64,000 nt of DNA from Sulfurospirillum cavolei. GTDB taxonomy: Bacteria; Campylobacterota; Campylobacteria; Campylobacterales; Sulfurospirillaceae. Each line of letters begins with the position of its first letter. The first letter of the stretch is position 1. Position numbers and translations under genes: made by a program. Positions 23,407 through 32,481 of this stretch are shown here, one piece after another. The stretch is taken from contig NZ_AP014724.1 of assembly GCF_001548055.1 (NCBI RefSeq), positions 1,612,001-1,676,000 of the forward strand. The letters are read 5' to 3'. The notes under the pieces were generated by a model, which was not told the origin of the DNA, did no database searches, and saw nothing but the letters and a program-made list of their open reading frames with translations.

Positions 23407-24329
23407 TTGACGTGTATTCAGAATTAAGAAAACAATCTCTGAATTATGAAAGCCTCAGTCACGTAAAAACTGAATTTTTAGTGGATGATTTTATCGTTAG
23501 TGAGGCTATTACCATGATTTATGGGAAAGAGAGCCAAGGTAAGAGTTGGTTTCTTTTGTCGCTTGTGAAGAAACTAGAACCGATGGAAAACATCAAAAAT
23601 ATTGTCTTTGTTGATCTTGATAACCCTAAAACACAGCTCAAAAAACGAAATCTTGATGTTCATTTTGGAAACAGTAATAAAATACTCTACTTAAATAAAG
23701 GCGATATGACGATGGATAGCGAAGAGCTTTTGGAGCTATTTCGTCAAGGAGCACGACAACCAGGGCAATATTACAAGGGTACTGTTCTCATTATCGACAG
23801 CACGAGGGATATTGTCGATAATACCTACAACGATGTGCAGGTTAAGCGTTTTATGCAGATTATGAAAGATGTTAGAGATGCTGGAGGAACCGTTATCTTA
23901 ATTCATCATTCAACGAAAAATGGTAAAGTGATCGAGGGAAGCTCTGATTTTACTAAGAGTGCCGATAACGTCTATGAACTTAGCCAAAAAGCACGATACG
24001 ATAATGTACTTCACTTTGCTTTACATGTAGAGTATGACCGTGATCCGATAAAGCACTGTGGCTTTAGTGTAGATACATCAACATTAGTTATGGGTATGAT
24101 TGATCCAACATTGGCGCATATGAATCCGCATGATGAAGAAATAGTGAAAAAAATACGTGAAGAGCTTAAAAAACATCCTGATGGACTCAATCAAGGAAAA
24201 CTTATGACAGCTATAGGGTATAAATCAGCTGATCGAGGTGGCAAGGCAATACTTGAGCGTTTTACTGGAAAACTTTGGCATACTATTAGCGGTGCAAATC
24301 GACAAAAAATATTTAAAATAGGTTTGTAA
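23403..24329 (+). CDS. RecA/RepA-like AAA ATPase with C-terminal winged helix
   Basis: 308 residues. Walker A is YGKESQGKSW (about residues 40-49). Walker B is TVLIIDSTRDIV (about 126-137), followed by VILIHHSTKNGKVIEGSSD, as in RepA/DnaB-like RecA-fold ATPases. The C-terminal 70 residues look like a winged helix. Such proteins act as helicases or loaders in plasmid and phage replication. It is not a standard Mu gene; here it closes the middle region before gemA. Confidence 0.7.
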   Translation: MIDVYSELRKQSLNYESLSHVKTEFLVDDFIVSEAITMIYGKESQGKSWFLLSLVKKLEPMENIKNIVFVDLDNPKTQLKKRNLDVHFGNSNKILYLNKGDMTMDSEELLELFRQGARQPGQYYKGTVLIIDSTRDIVDNTYNDVQVKRFMQIMKDVRDAGGTVILIHHSTKNGKVIEGSSDFTKSADNVYELSQKARYDNVLHFALHVEYDRDPIKHCGFSVDTSTLVMGMIDPTLAHMNPHDEEIVKKIREELKKHPDGLNQGKLMTAIGYKSADRGGKAILERFTGKLWHTISGANRQKIFKIGL

Positions 24330-24575
24330 TATAAAAATGTGCATCACCTGCACCACCTGCTTCACTCGATAAATAAGGGCGTATACACCGCATAATGCAA
24401 GTAATGCGAGTGATGCAAATATTTAAAAAGTCCATCTGATAATCTCACTCCAAACCACACGTACCACACGACCACACCACACATTTTACCACACTCAAAC
24501 AGCCTATTAATGGTACTTTAGTATCTATTATGGTTGTGTGGTACGTGTGGTAGATACCATTCAAAAGGACGCCCC
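24330..24575 (+). promoter_or_regulatory. Intergenic region with a large inverted repeat before gemA
   Basis: Two near-perfect 20-bp arms face each other: ACCACACGTACCACACGACC at 24454-24473 and the complementary GGTTGTGTGGTACGTGTGGT at 24532-24551. The region between is rich in CCACAC-type direct repeats, and a TGCATCACCTGCACCACC tract lies near 24340-24360. It is the natural place for the middle promoter of gemA and mor. A regulator site, an RNA hairpin or both are possible. Confidence 0.5.
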
Positions 24576-24980
24576 ATGACTCCAAAACAACAACAAACAC
24601 ACAAAAGCCTCATTGTACAGGTTCACACGTCGACACGTTACAAAAACTACTACAAAGAGAACCGCGAAGCATACGAAGAGTTACTCTACAATGCCTTTGG
24701 CAAACGCTCCTCAACAGCGTTACATGTAACGGAGCTCATTCAATTAGTGAGCTATCTTAACATGCAAACGGATACATTGCCAGTGTTTCAGCATAAGCGT
24801 TGCACACCCTCTCAAGCGTGGAAGATCACAACTATGTGGGAGCAAAAAGCGAGAGACAAAAGCGAGCATGCACTGCTTAGTTTTTGCAAACGCATTACTA
24901 AAAGGGAGTGTGAAAGTATCGCTTCGCTAAGAGTCGACGAAGCAAAGAATATACTGATAGCACTTCAAAAACTTCAATAA
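24576..24980 (+). CDS. gemA: GemA-like regulatory protein (Mu gp16 family)
   Basis: About 134 residues from ATG 24576 with AAAGGACG upstream. The pattern QTHKSLIVQVHTSTRYKNYYKENREAYEELLYNAFGKRSSTALHVTELIQLVSYL is the GemA/DUF1018 signature: a helix, then the short phage TGK(R/T)SS-like loop and an LxxLVxxL helix. GemA of Mu alters host gene expression and DNA gyrase activity. It lies just before the Mor homologue, as in Mu. Confidence 0.75.
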   Translation: MTPKQQQTHKSLIVQVHTSTRYKNYYKENREAYEELLYNAFGKRSSTALHVTELIQLVSYLNMQTDTLPVFQHKRCTPSQAWKITTMWEQKARDKSEHALLSFCKRITKRECESIASLRVDEAKNILIALQKLQ

Positions 24981-25055
24981 TTTTCTCAAATTGAGAAATA
25001 TTTAAATTAACCCCTCATTTACATGTAAAATACCAAAAACGCTTATAGGTAGGCT

Positions 25056-25316
25056 ATGTCACTTTCTAATAAAGATATTTTCGAAGACTTTACTAGGCGC
25101 ATCCGTGAGGGTGCGAGCGATGAAGAGATGATGCGAGAATATGGCGGTATGCCTATCTATGTCCCCTCTTGGTGTATGAATGGTCGTAATGATGAGATCA
25201 TCAAAGACTACACCGAAAACAAACTCTCCCCAAAAGAACTCAAGCTCAAATATGCTCTTAGCCTCAGCCGCATCTATGAGATCATCGGCGAGGCAAGAGA
25301 ACCATCCCTCTTTTAA
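25056..25316 (+). CDS. mor: Mor/C-family transcription activator
   Basis: 86 residues, shorter than Mu Mor (129). Its core, GGMPIYVPSWCMNGRNDEIIKDYTENKLSPKELKLKYALSLSRIYEII, matches the Mor/C family: the GG-YIP strand, the RN/RD dimer region and the C-terminal HTH. Mor activates the middle promoter of Mu; here it should switch on the late head and tail operons. Its stop overlaps the stop of the convergent head operon by 4 bases (TTAA). An exact TTTACATGTAAA lies upstream at 25018. Confidence 0.8.
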   Translation: MSLSNKDIFEDFTRRIREGASDEEMMREYGGMPIYVPSWCMNGRNDEIIKDYTENKLSPKELKLKYALSLSRIYEIIGEAREPSLF

Positions 25317-25789
25317 TCTACATACTCTCTCAAATAATCTTCCAAAATACTATAAATTTCTTCTTCAACACCACGTGTTAAGTTCCCATCTTTTGTGATC
25401 GGAGCGAAAGAACGTGCCACGATAGTCCCATCTTTACTTCCGAACTGGTGAACCAGTGGGTATGGGTATCCATCTTTGCTAAAAGCATTTACCCCAGCGA
25501 TAACCGAATGCTCATCAGCTTGAGAGTTAATGCTCTCATACATGTTACTGTCTTTGCTTTGGAGCATCTTATGTTCACCGCGCTTTGCTTTGGAGCGTTT
25601 GGTACTCTCTTTAAGTGGGTGCCACGGTGTTCCATCAGGAGATTGTTCATTGTCGAAACTGTCTTCCATTGTGTTCGTAAAAAAAGTGCCTATCTCGCTC
25701 ATGGGTGATTTAAGCGAGGTAAGCTTACTATGTAGCCGTCTTATAGCCTCTTCTATCCGAGGTGCTCCGATAACTTCAATCGTGATCAT
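25313..25789 (-). CDS. Mu gpG-like virion morphogenesis protein
   Basis: 158 residues, last gene of the minus-strand head operon. MITIEVIGAPRIEEAIRRLHSKL...EIGTFFTNTMEDSFDNEQSPDGTPWHPLKEST is the signature of the phage virion morphogenesis/tail completion (Mu G, P2 S) family. The product probably acts at the head-tail connector. Confidence 0.75.
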   Translation of the reverse strand: MITIEVIGAPRIEEAIRRLHSKLTSLKSPMSEIGTFFTNTMEDSFDNEQSPDGTPWHPLKESTKRSKAKRGEHKMLQSKDSNMYESINSQADEHSVIAGVNAFSKDGYPYPLVHQFGSKDGTIVARSFAPITKDGNLTRGVEEEIYSILEDYLREYVD

Positions 25790-25878
25790 CTTTTCTTCTT
25801 TATTTTTGGTATAATTCTTTTATCGGAAAGAGCACCGCATGGAATGAGCAATGAGCGCTCCATCGTGCAAAGATGCGG

Positions 25879-27036
25879 TTATTGAGCGCGCTCTTTCTGA
25901 TAAATGAGTTTTCCCTCTCTTTTTTTCTCCAAAGTCGTTGCTTTATCGATAAAATAAAAAGTAACTCCTTGCGTTTTATCGGGAAGATACTCAAAAATAG
26001 CCATTAACGCTTTTTGCTTCTCTTTGTCGTCTTTAAAATAGTGAAACATTTTCTTAACTAAACGGTTTGCCTTGTCGTCCCATTCAAGATATATCTCGTC
26101 AGGGGCGTTAAGCACCGTCGCAAAGGCGTCTATATAGAAGTGTCTGTCTTGTTTTTTAATCTTTGATTGTCCTGCAAAATTTTCAAATAAGCTATCGTCT
26201 ATAATCATTGGGTCGCCCACTTTATCGACATACATTGCACCTGATTTAACGCCTAAATCTCCATAAAATTTCTTTTTCAACGCTTCATCGCTGTAGGCAC
26301 TGTATGATGTTTTAGGCATGATGGTTGGAAGTGATTTTAAACTCTTATCTAAGTCTAGCTTTGCGATCTTTGCAACACGATTACCCGCACCGGGATTGTA
26401 TGCCCAGTCTTTTGTGGCGATGTCTTCTTGCGTTCCTGTCGTTAATTCTTTACCTTGCTTTTGAAGTTGCTGTGCACTCCATGCTCTGACTTTACAATGA
26501 CATCCCCATGCGTTTGGTGGATAGTTGGTTTGCCACCACGGGTCTGTTCTAAGAAGAACGATGCCGCTCTTTCGTTTGTGTTCCATTCTTGGATGCTCGC
26601 TAAGACCTCCGATATATTCCCAATAGATATTATGCTCGCCTTGCATTTGCTGTTCATACCTAGCCGTCGCCATTGCCACACGAGTATTTGTTTTAAAGAT
26701 CGTGTTAAGACGCGTAGAGTTAACAGTGATCTCTTTGACTTCTCCCGTCGTTGGATTGACGATGCTCTGCTGACCCCACCATCCTTTTTTCTCAAGTGTG
26801 GGGATAAGCGCTTTCTTCCAATCCTCAAAGCGTGTACCGTTTTGCATCGCATCGGTGATAGAGCCGTGGATATCGCTGAGCAAATCAAGGCGCATGACCT
26901 TTGCAACCGTAAAGGCTTTATGGTGTGCGTCCTTACTCATCTCGTTGTAATCAAAGCTAAGCTTATACCCTTTATTGCGCAGATAGTCGATAGCATCCTT
27001 AGGGGCAAGCCCTGCGGCAAAAGAGGGTGTTTTCAC
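25879..27036 (-). CDS. Mu gpF-like head morphogenesis protein
   Basis: 385 residues. The middle (NTRVAMATARYEQQ...YWEYIGGLSEHPRMEHKRKSGIVL...NAWGCHCKVRAWS) is the SPP1 gp7/Mu F head-morphogenesis domain, with the conserved R-x-H and GC-x-C pattern near residues 150-190. This minor head protein sits near the portal. It overlaps the portal gene by 4 bases. An 89-base gap to the gpG-like gene contains nothing I can assign. Confidence 0.8.
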   Translation of the reverse strand: MKTPSFAAGLAPKDAIDYLRNKGYKLSFDYNEMSKDAHHKAFTVAKVMRLDLLSDIHGSITDAMQNGTRFEDWKKALIPTLEKKGWWGQQSIVNPTTGEVKEITVNSTRLNTIFKTNTRVAMATARYEQQMQGEHNIYWEYIGGLSEHPRMEHKRKSGIVLLRTDPWWQTNYPPNAWGCHCKVRAWSAQQLQKQGKELTTGTQEDIATKDWAYNPGAGNRVAKIAKLDLDKSLKSLPTIMPKTSYSAYSDEALKKKFYGDLGVKSGAMYVDKVGDPMIIDDSLFENFAGQSKIKKQDRHFYIDAFATVLNAPDEIYLEWDDKANRLVKKMFHYFKDDKEKQKALMAIFEYLPDKTQGVTFYFIDKATTLEKKREGKLIYQKERAQ

Positions 27037-28436
27037 GCTTCGCTTTCCTCAAATTCGCTTTGAGCGCTGCCTAAAATGTAAGAGCTTTGCAATGCACTAT
27101 CCATCACGTCCTGTAACGCTTCGATGTCCATTTGCGGGTATGCTTCGTGTAATGCATCAATAGCCTCTTCAAACGAGGTGCATTTATCAACAATATCCAC
27201 TATTTGACTTTGAAATGAAAGTGCTATGGTTTTAAGATCAGTACCGCTTTCGATGTCTTCTAAACTCGTGATCGGTTTATTTTGACTAAACGCATAGAGC
27301 TTCTGTAAGTGTTTATTGGCAATGGTAGCCGTTGGGTCGGTTTTCTCTTCGACTTCAATGTTATACGTCCGCTCAATGTAGGCTTTTGTGGGTTTATAAC
27401 CCATGTTTGAGATGCGTTCGTCGCGTTCAGCAAGTACCGTGTTTGGGTCATCTTTATCTTTTAAAATGATCTTAATAGGCTCTTTGATGGAATTCAGTAC
27501 CCTGAAGCTTTCAATGACTTTGCGCATGAGCTGGAGTGTCGTATGCTCATCAGACATCGCAATGTCTTCTCTGATCTCATTGTGCGTTTGTGTAGCGGCA
27601 AAACTGCCACCTTTGACATTCCCTGTTAAATTGCCTCCTAAGATCGCCTCCCTGATCTGGTCGTCCAAGTAGGAAGTGATCTTGTCAAAATCTCCCGTTT
27701 TTGAGACAGTTTCAATTTTGATTTCATCATCTTTCTCAATGACTGCGGCATCCCCGCTGAGCATGGCGTAAAGCTCCTCAGCCATCGCGTCCTTATCGCC
27801 GTCAGTTTTACCGATAGCCCACGGCACACCGTACTTTTCTAAGAACTTGATCCAAAACTCCAAAGAGGCGTTTTTGAATTTGACATACCAAAACAAGGAC
27901 TCGGCAAGCGGTCTTCCCATCGGCTTATGGTACTTGTCTTCGTACAGGGCTATGACGGCTTTATGTTCGGGAATATCTGTCAATGCGCCGTAAGGGCTAT
28001 AGTAGAGTACCCCGTTTTTCATCGTAAACTCACGGTAAGAGCGTTCGACAAGTTTAGGCATGAGCAAGTAGCCCTCAGGTTGTACTTCCCAGTTGACTTC
28101 GAAAACGCTCGCACCTTGGAATGGAGCATCAAGGATTTTACGAAGCACCGTGTGATCAAACACATTCGTGAGCGGTTCAATGAGCGTCTCGTCTTTACAT
28201 GTAATGATCAGCTCTTTTTTGAGCGTTGCCGCTTTACGGCTTCCGATGCTTGAGATGACGGTTGCATCGTTTGAAATGCGGTCTAACTCATCTTGATCGA
28301 GCCAGCGTTGGTAAACCGGTAAATTGTCCATAATACTGCGTAAAATATCGACAGCAGGGGCGGCACTAGAAGTTCGTTTTTCTTGTTTTAATGCTTTAGT
28401 TTGTTTAGGTTTAAAAATGTTGGTTATAAATTTCAT
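27033..28436 (-). CDS. Portal protein (Mu gp29, DUF935)
   Basis: 467 residues, close to Mu gp29 (512). Family marks include DILRSIMDNLPVYQRWLDQDELDRI at the N-terminus, VFEVNWEVQPEGYLLMPKLVERSYREF, and GGSFAATQTHNEIREDIAMSD near residue 290. The dodecameric portal is the DNA entry and exit channel of the head. It overlaps both TerL and the F-like gene by 4 bases. Confidence 0.85.
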   Translation of the reverse strand: MKFITNIFKPKQTKALKQEKRTSSAAPAVDILRSIMDNLPVYQRWLDQDELDRISNDATVISSIGSRKAATLKKELIITCKDETLIEPLTNVFDHTVLRKILDAPFQGASVFEVNWEVQPEGYLLMPKLVERSYREFTMKNGVLYYSPYGALTDIPEHKAVIALYEDKYHKPMGRPLAESLFWYVKFKNASLEFWIKFLEKYGVPWAIGKTDGDKDAMAEELYAMLSGDAAVIEKDDEIKIETVSKTGDFDKITSYLDDQIREAILGGNLTGNVKGGSFAATQTHNEIREDIAMSDEHTTLQLMRKVIESFRVLNSIKEPIKIILKDKDDPNTVLAERDERISNMGYKPTKAYIERTYNIEVEEKTDPTATIANKHLQKLYAFSQNKPITSLEDIESGTDLKTIALSFQSQIVDIVDKCTSFEEAIDALHEAYPQMDIEALQDVMDSALQSSYILGSAQSEFEESEA

Positions 28437-30175
28437 CGGTGTCTCCTTGGCATTCTTCCTCTTAATCCTCTGCGATTTGTTCGCGGGGCGCTATTGTGTT
28501 TTTTCATTTTTGCAAGCTTACTTAGGCGGTAAACGCACACGAGACCATCGGGGGCATCATCATTTTTTCCCTCAGGATAGTCCTCAAGCTGTTGGATAAG
28601 TTGTATTTGATCTTCATGTAAAAGTATTTCTCCATTCTCAATAGGGAGTTCAAGCTCTTCAATTCGCAGCCCTTTGTTGTCAGTATTGTTAATACCGCGT
28701 AAAGGCATAATAATCCCTCTATCAAACGCTTCATCTAGAATAAAAGGTTTAAGATGGAACTGCCCTCCATTATCTTCATATCCATAAATCTTGCATCGGT
28801 ACTTTTCTTGCAAATCAACCATGCGTTTGCATATCTCTTTTGAACCAATTACTAAGTTGATTGACTCTAGCACATAACCTTTTTTTTCTTTTTCATCAAC
28901 ACCAAATATGGTTAAGTTTGTATAGTCACTCTTTTTTTTCTCCCCAGCCGGATCACACCATCCAAAAATCTTTAATTGCTTTAAGTTTGGTAGTTGTCTA
29001 TAGAAATGCATCTTTTCACGCACGAATTTTTCAAACCCTGAGGATGGTTCATTTTGGTACTCTTTATTAAACGATCTTGGTGCTTCGGCACGTTTACGCA
29101 TAAGTGTTTCAATTCCGACAGCTTCCGCCCAAAGAACCCGTGCTCCTTTGTCCATTTCTTGTTTGTTAGCCAAGTAAAAAGAGTGTGATGCATCTAGCCC
29201 TTGGTGTATATGAAGCATACTAAAGCGCTCCCACAAGTCCATTCGATCCGGGAACGTGATGATAGCTTTGTGTATACGTGGATTCCAAAACGCAAGCTTG
29301 AGCTTGCGAGCGAGCACAGAGTCTTTGTGTAAAAGCGTTCCAATATAGATAATGTCCATATCATCATTAACTGCACCAAGGTTCGCAACTGATTCATCAA
29401 GTAAGGCTTCTCGTTTATCCCTCTGATCACGACTGCGTACATTCTCATCATTTTCAAAGTCATCAATGATGGTTAAATCAACCCTCCAAACGCCATGCTT
29501 GATACCTCTGGCACGCTTACTAGACCCATACCCTTTGACACGAACACCATTTTTAGTGACGAAATCCCCAATCTTCCAAGATCTGCCGATGCCTGTTGCA
29601 TGAGGAAAGTCCGCCTTGAGATTGTCATTCTCGCTCAGTTCAATCTTAATGGCTTCAATCTGTGTCTCGGCAAGCTCTATGGCGTCTGAGAAGATCGTAA
29701 TAAAATGTTTAAGATTGTTAACGATACACCAAATGACAAAGACAACAGAAACATCAGTAGACTTACCATGCCCACGGGGAGCCGCTACACCATACTTCTC
29801 ACTCTTGATCGTATCAAGCTCATTGGCAGCAGCGCTTGAGAGAATAGAGCGGCTTTTAATACGTTGGTAGATCGTCTCAAGATCAGCCTGAAGCGCGGAC
29901 TTACCGGGAAGATAATAGTAATGAGGAAAGTACGTCTTTCTAAAATAATCAAAATCAACAAACTGACGTTTGATCCTTGCATCGTTTTCTTTGGGATCAA
30001 GTGTAGTATTAGAGTGAATGATTTCCTTGAGGGAGTCTGAATACTCACCAAGCCATTTTTGAAACTCTTTACGCGTTAAGCGCTCAGCTACTTTCTCATC
30101 AATACCCTCGGCAAGTAGATCGCTTTTTGTGTCATGAAGTAATGCCCTAAGCGCTTCTTTATCAAAGAGCGACAT
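28433..30175 (-). CDS. Terminase large subunit (Mu gp28-like)
   Basis: About 580 residues. The ATPase part has Walker A GVAAPRGHGKST (about 128-139) and Walker B VDLTIIDDFEND. The C-terminal nuclease part begins FGWCDPAGEKKKSDYTNLTIFG, with catalytic aspartates of the RNase H-like fold. It packages DNA by a headful mechanism and cuts into host DNA flanking the prophage. I prefer ATG 30175, which has a GGGGA site, over 30190. Its partner TerS is broken by an IS. Confidence 0.85.
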   Translation of the reverse strand: MSLFDKEALRALLHDTKSDLLAEGIDEKVAERLTRKEFQKWLGEYSDSLKEIIHSNTTLDPKENDARIKRQFVDFDYFRKTYFPHYYYLPGKSALQADLETIYQRIKSRSILSSAAANELDTIKSEKYGVAAPRGHGKSTDVSVVFVIWCIVNNLKHFITIFSDAIELAETQIEAIKIELSENDNLKADFPHATGIGRSWKIGDFVTKNGVRVKGYGSSKRARGIKHGVWRVDLTIIDDFENDENVRSRDQRDKREALLDESVANLGAVNDDMDIIYIGTLLHKDSVLARKLKLAFWNPRIHKAIITFPDRMDLWERFSMLHIHQGLDASHSFYLANKQEMDKGARVLWAEAVGIETLMRKRAEAPRSFNKEYQNEPSSGFEKFVREKMHFYRQLPNLKQLKIFGWCDPAGEKKKSDYTNLTIFGVDEKEKKGYVLESINLVIGSKEICKRMVDLQEKYRCKIYGYEDNGGQFHLKPFILDEAFDRGIIMPLRGINNTDNKGLRIEELELPIENGEILLHEDQIQLIQQLEDYPEGKNDDAPDGLVCVYRLSKLAKMKKHNSAPRTNRRGLRGRMPRRHR

Positions 30176-30494
30176 CGAATTCATCCCCATGTTGGTCTAC
30201 AACTTCGATAAACACCTCTAACAGTGCTTTATCGCCACGCGCCTTGATGCCCTCGCCGATCACTTTGATAACATGTTTAATGATGCCATGCTTATAGGCG
30301 GCAGGGTCTTCATAGCGGACGATCGCTTTCATCTTAGCGAAAGCATCGGAGAGCTTGACGATCTTGTCCGCTTTCTCGCCCGCGGGCAATGCCGCCTCTC
30401 GGACATCTTTGAGTGATTCGTACATGTAAGCGACGAAGTCAGAGTACAGGTGTTTGATCTGTCAACAGTTTATGATACACAGAAAAGAAAATGT

Positions 30495-31367
30495 CTAAGC
30501 ACTGATGTTGTTTTGTAACAAGTATCTATTTTCAAAATCTACCGGAGATAAATAGCCATTACTTGAGTGTAACCTCTGTCTATTGTAAAACACTTCAATA
30601 TATTCAAATATTGCTTGATTGGCTTGGCTCCTTGTTTCAAATTTCATGTGATGTGTCAGTTCGGTTTTTAGCGAGTGAAAAAAACTCTCAGCAACAGCAT
30701 TATCGTAACAGTTTCCCTTAGCACTCATACTCTGAACGATGCCATATTCCTTAAGTAAGGCTTTGTGAGCATCAGAAGCATATTGACTGCCGCGATCGGT
30801 ATGCCAGATAACACCATGAGGAGGATTACGCTTTTTAAGTGCCATAAATAAAGCATCATTGACAAGCATGGAACTCATATGTGTATCCATAGACCACCCG
30901 ATGACTCTTCTCGAATATAAATCAATTACAACCGCTAAATACAGCCACCCTTCTTGTGTCGGAATATAGGTGATATCGCCCACATACATTTGATCGGGCG
31001 TTGATGTATAAAAGTCTTGTTGTATTCGATTAGGGGCAATGGCATACGTATGATTGGAATTGGTGGTAAGCACTCTAAAACGACGTTTATTGCGACAACT
31101 GAGTCCTAATTTTTTCATAATCCTTGCAATTCGTCTACGAGAAACGATCAAGCCATAGAGTTGCTCAAGTCTTTTTTTTAGACGACGCGTGCCATAGGTT
31201 TGATAGGTTCCAAGAAAAATATCCTTGATCATCGTATTTAAAAAAGTATCTTCTTGTTTTTCAATACGAAGCCATCGATAATAACAGTTCCTTGATACCT
31301 CTAATATATGACACATTGATGCAACATTGAATTCGTTGCAATGCTCTTTGATCCAGGCGTACTTCAA
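30495..31367 (-). CDS. IS3-family transposase OrfB (integrase core)
   Basis: 290 residues. The HTH_21-like N-terminal part (YGTRRLKKRLEQLYGLIVSRRRIARIMKKLGL) is followed by the rve core with D in YVGDITYIPT, D in IWHTDRGSQYAS and E in DNAVAESFFHSLKTE, the DDE triad. The first codon (TTG 31367) overlaps the end of orfA. It is normally made as an OrfAB fusion by -1 frameshifting on the A6G site at 31397-31403. Confidence 0.92.
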   Translation of the reverse strand: MKYAWIKEHCNEFNVASMCHILEVSRNCYYRWLRIEKQEDTFLNTMIKDIFLGTYQTYGTRRLKKRLEQLYGLIVSRRRIARIMKKLGLSCRNKRRFRVLTTNSNHTYAIAPNRIQQDFYTSTPDQMYVGDITYIPTQEGWLYLAVVIDLYSRRVIGWSMDTHMSSMLVNDALFMALKKRNPPHGVIWHTDRGSQYASDAHKALLKEYGIVQSMSAKGNCYDNAVAESFFHSLKTELTHHMKFETRSQANQAIFEYIEVFYNRQRLHSSNGYLSPVDFENRYLLQNNISA

Positions 31368-31681
31368 TGAGCTTCGTTTGCGAAGAACGCCGCTGCCTTT
31401 TTTAAGATATCTCTTTCCATCTTTAAACGGGCATTCTCTTTACGCAAGCGCTTGTTCTCTTCTTCCACGCTCTCTTTGGCATGATGGTTGATTGAAGAAC
31501 GTACAATCATTGGAGATTCCAAATGATGCTTCTGACGATATTGACGTAACCATGCATATAAAGTCTTCTCACTCATCCCCAACTCTTTGGCAATTACCAT
31601 CGCAGATTTCTCACTGTTTAATGCCAACTGTATCGCTGAATCTTTAAATTCTTGGGTATATCTTTGTACTCTCCCTGACAT
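31364..31681 (-). CDS. IS3-family OrfA (HTH protein)
   Basis: About 105 residues from MSGRVQRYTQEFK (31681). The HTH lies in AIQLALNSEKSAMVIAKELGMSEKTLYAWLRQYR, and a leucine-zipper helix follows (EEENKRLRKENARLKMERDIL). The codons TTA AAA AAG near the end contain A-AAA-AAG. Slipping -1 here continues without a stop into OrfB, giving the OrfAB transposase. An in-frame extension to 31732 exists but enters the IS end. Confidence 0.88.
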   Translation of the reverse strand: MSGRVQRYTQEFKDSAIQLALNSEKSAMVIAKELGMSEKTLYAWLRQYRQKHHLESPMIVRSSINHHAKESVEEENKRLRKENARLKMERDILKKAAAFFANEAH

Positions 31682-31937
31682 ACGTTTATCCTCTTTATGA
31701 TTTACAGAAATTCTATCATCTCTGTGTATCATTTAGTGTAACCAGATCAGTTCTCTTCGGTTTGGGTCTGCGACAATATGCTTTTCTGCTCGCAGTACGT
31801 CCCAGTCATACCCATTTGCTCCGTCTTCAGAACGATAGTTTTGAATGGTGCGTACACTGGTTTCTAAGATCGCGGCGATCTCTTCGACATTTTTACCGAC
31901 GATGTACAAAGAGCGTGCTATTTCGATCTTTTGCGCT

Positions 31938-32342
31938 TTAGAAGCCATGTGTAAACCCTTTCGTGATAGAACTGTATCGGCGTTTCGTATGTGCATATGC
32001 ATTGCCGATGCGAGGTGTATTGACCTCTTTTGAGGTTGAAATAGCAGTCGGTATAACACCTTTTGCCATCTTGATGAGCTTGCTATCAGCCTCTCTGACG
32101 ACTTCTTTATCGCCTAGCCCTTGCGCCTTGCGTAATTCATTAAGCGCTAGATCAACGGCGATGCTGATTAAAAGAGGGTTTGGATTTGAGGGAATGAGAA
32201 TAAATGAAGAGATATAGGTCTTAGCCTCTTCGATTGCATGATCAATACGTGCATCATCCATCTCTCCGGTGCTATCAAGATCACTGAGTTCTAAGAGCTC
32301 GCCCTCGCTCACTTCTTTTAAGAGGTTTTCTTTCGTTATCAT
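31938..32342 (-). CDS. Mu gp36-like head protein (DUF1320)
   Basis: 134 residues. The pattern ITKENLLKEVSEGELLELSDL...DDARIDHAIEEAKTYISSFI...PLLISIAVDLALNELRK is the DUF1320 signature (Mu gp36, head-tail connector region). It ends 10 bases inside the start of the small-terminase gene. The gap to the capsid gene (32343-32481) contains AT-rich sequence with an AAAAGAGGGGAA run and no gene. Confidence 0.8.
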   Translation of the reverse strand: MITKENLLKEVSEGELLELSDLDSTGEMDDARIDHAIEEAKTYISSFILIPSNPNPLLISIAVDLALNELRKAQGLGDKEVVREADSKLIKMAKGVIPTAISTSKEVNTPRIGNAYAHTKRRYSSITKGFTHGF

Positions 32343-32481
32343 TACTCTCCGCCTATGTGTTTAAAAGGTGTTTAAATTCGCCTAGAAACGATTTAAAACT
32401 TTTCTTCGATAAACGAGTCGGATTAAGGCTTAAATCGTTTTTAGAGCCGTTTATGGCTTCCCCTCAAAAAGAGGGGAATGT

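Larger units (their letters stand above)
30460..31744 (-). mobile_element. IS3-family insertion sequence, 1285 bp
   Basis: The ends are imperfect inverted repeats: TGTCAACAGTTTATGATACA on the left, and the reverse complement of the right end TGGTTACACTAAATGATACA. They are flanked by a 4-bp target duplication GATC (30456-30459 and 31745-31748). Inside are overlapping orfA and orfB on the minus strand with a slippery site. Both frames and both ends are intact, so the element is potentially active. It is inserted in the phage small-terminase gene. Confidence 0.93.
30162..31948 (-). pseudogene. Small terminase subunit (Mu gp27-like, DUF1804) split by an IS3-family element
   Basis: The 5' part (31749-31948) encodes MASKAQKIEIARSLYIVGKNVEEIAAILETSVRTIQNYRS, the HTH of DUF1804. 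The 3' part (30162-30455) continues through YESLKDVREAALPAGEKADKIVKLSDAFAKM to FDVAL. Removing the IS and one GATC restores a single frame across the junction (RRELIKHLYSDF). The gene is thus broken by one recent insertion. Without TerS the prophage should not package DNA efficiently unless the IS is lost or a helper provides the subunit. Confidence 0.88.
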
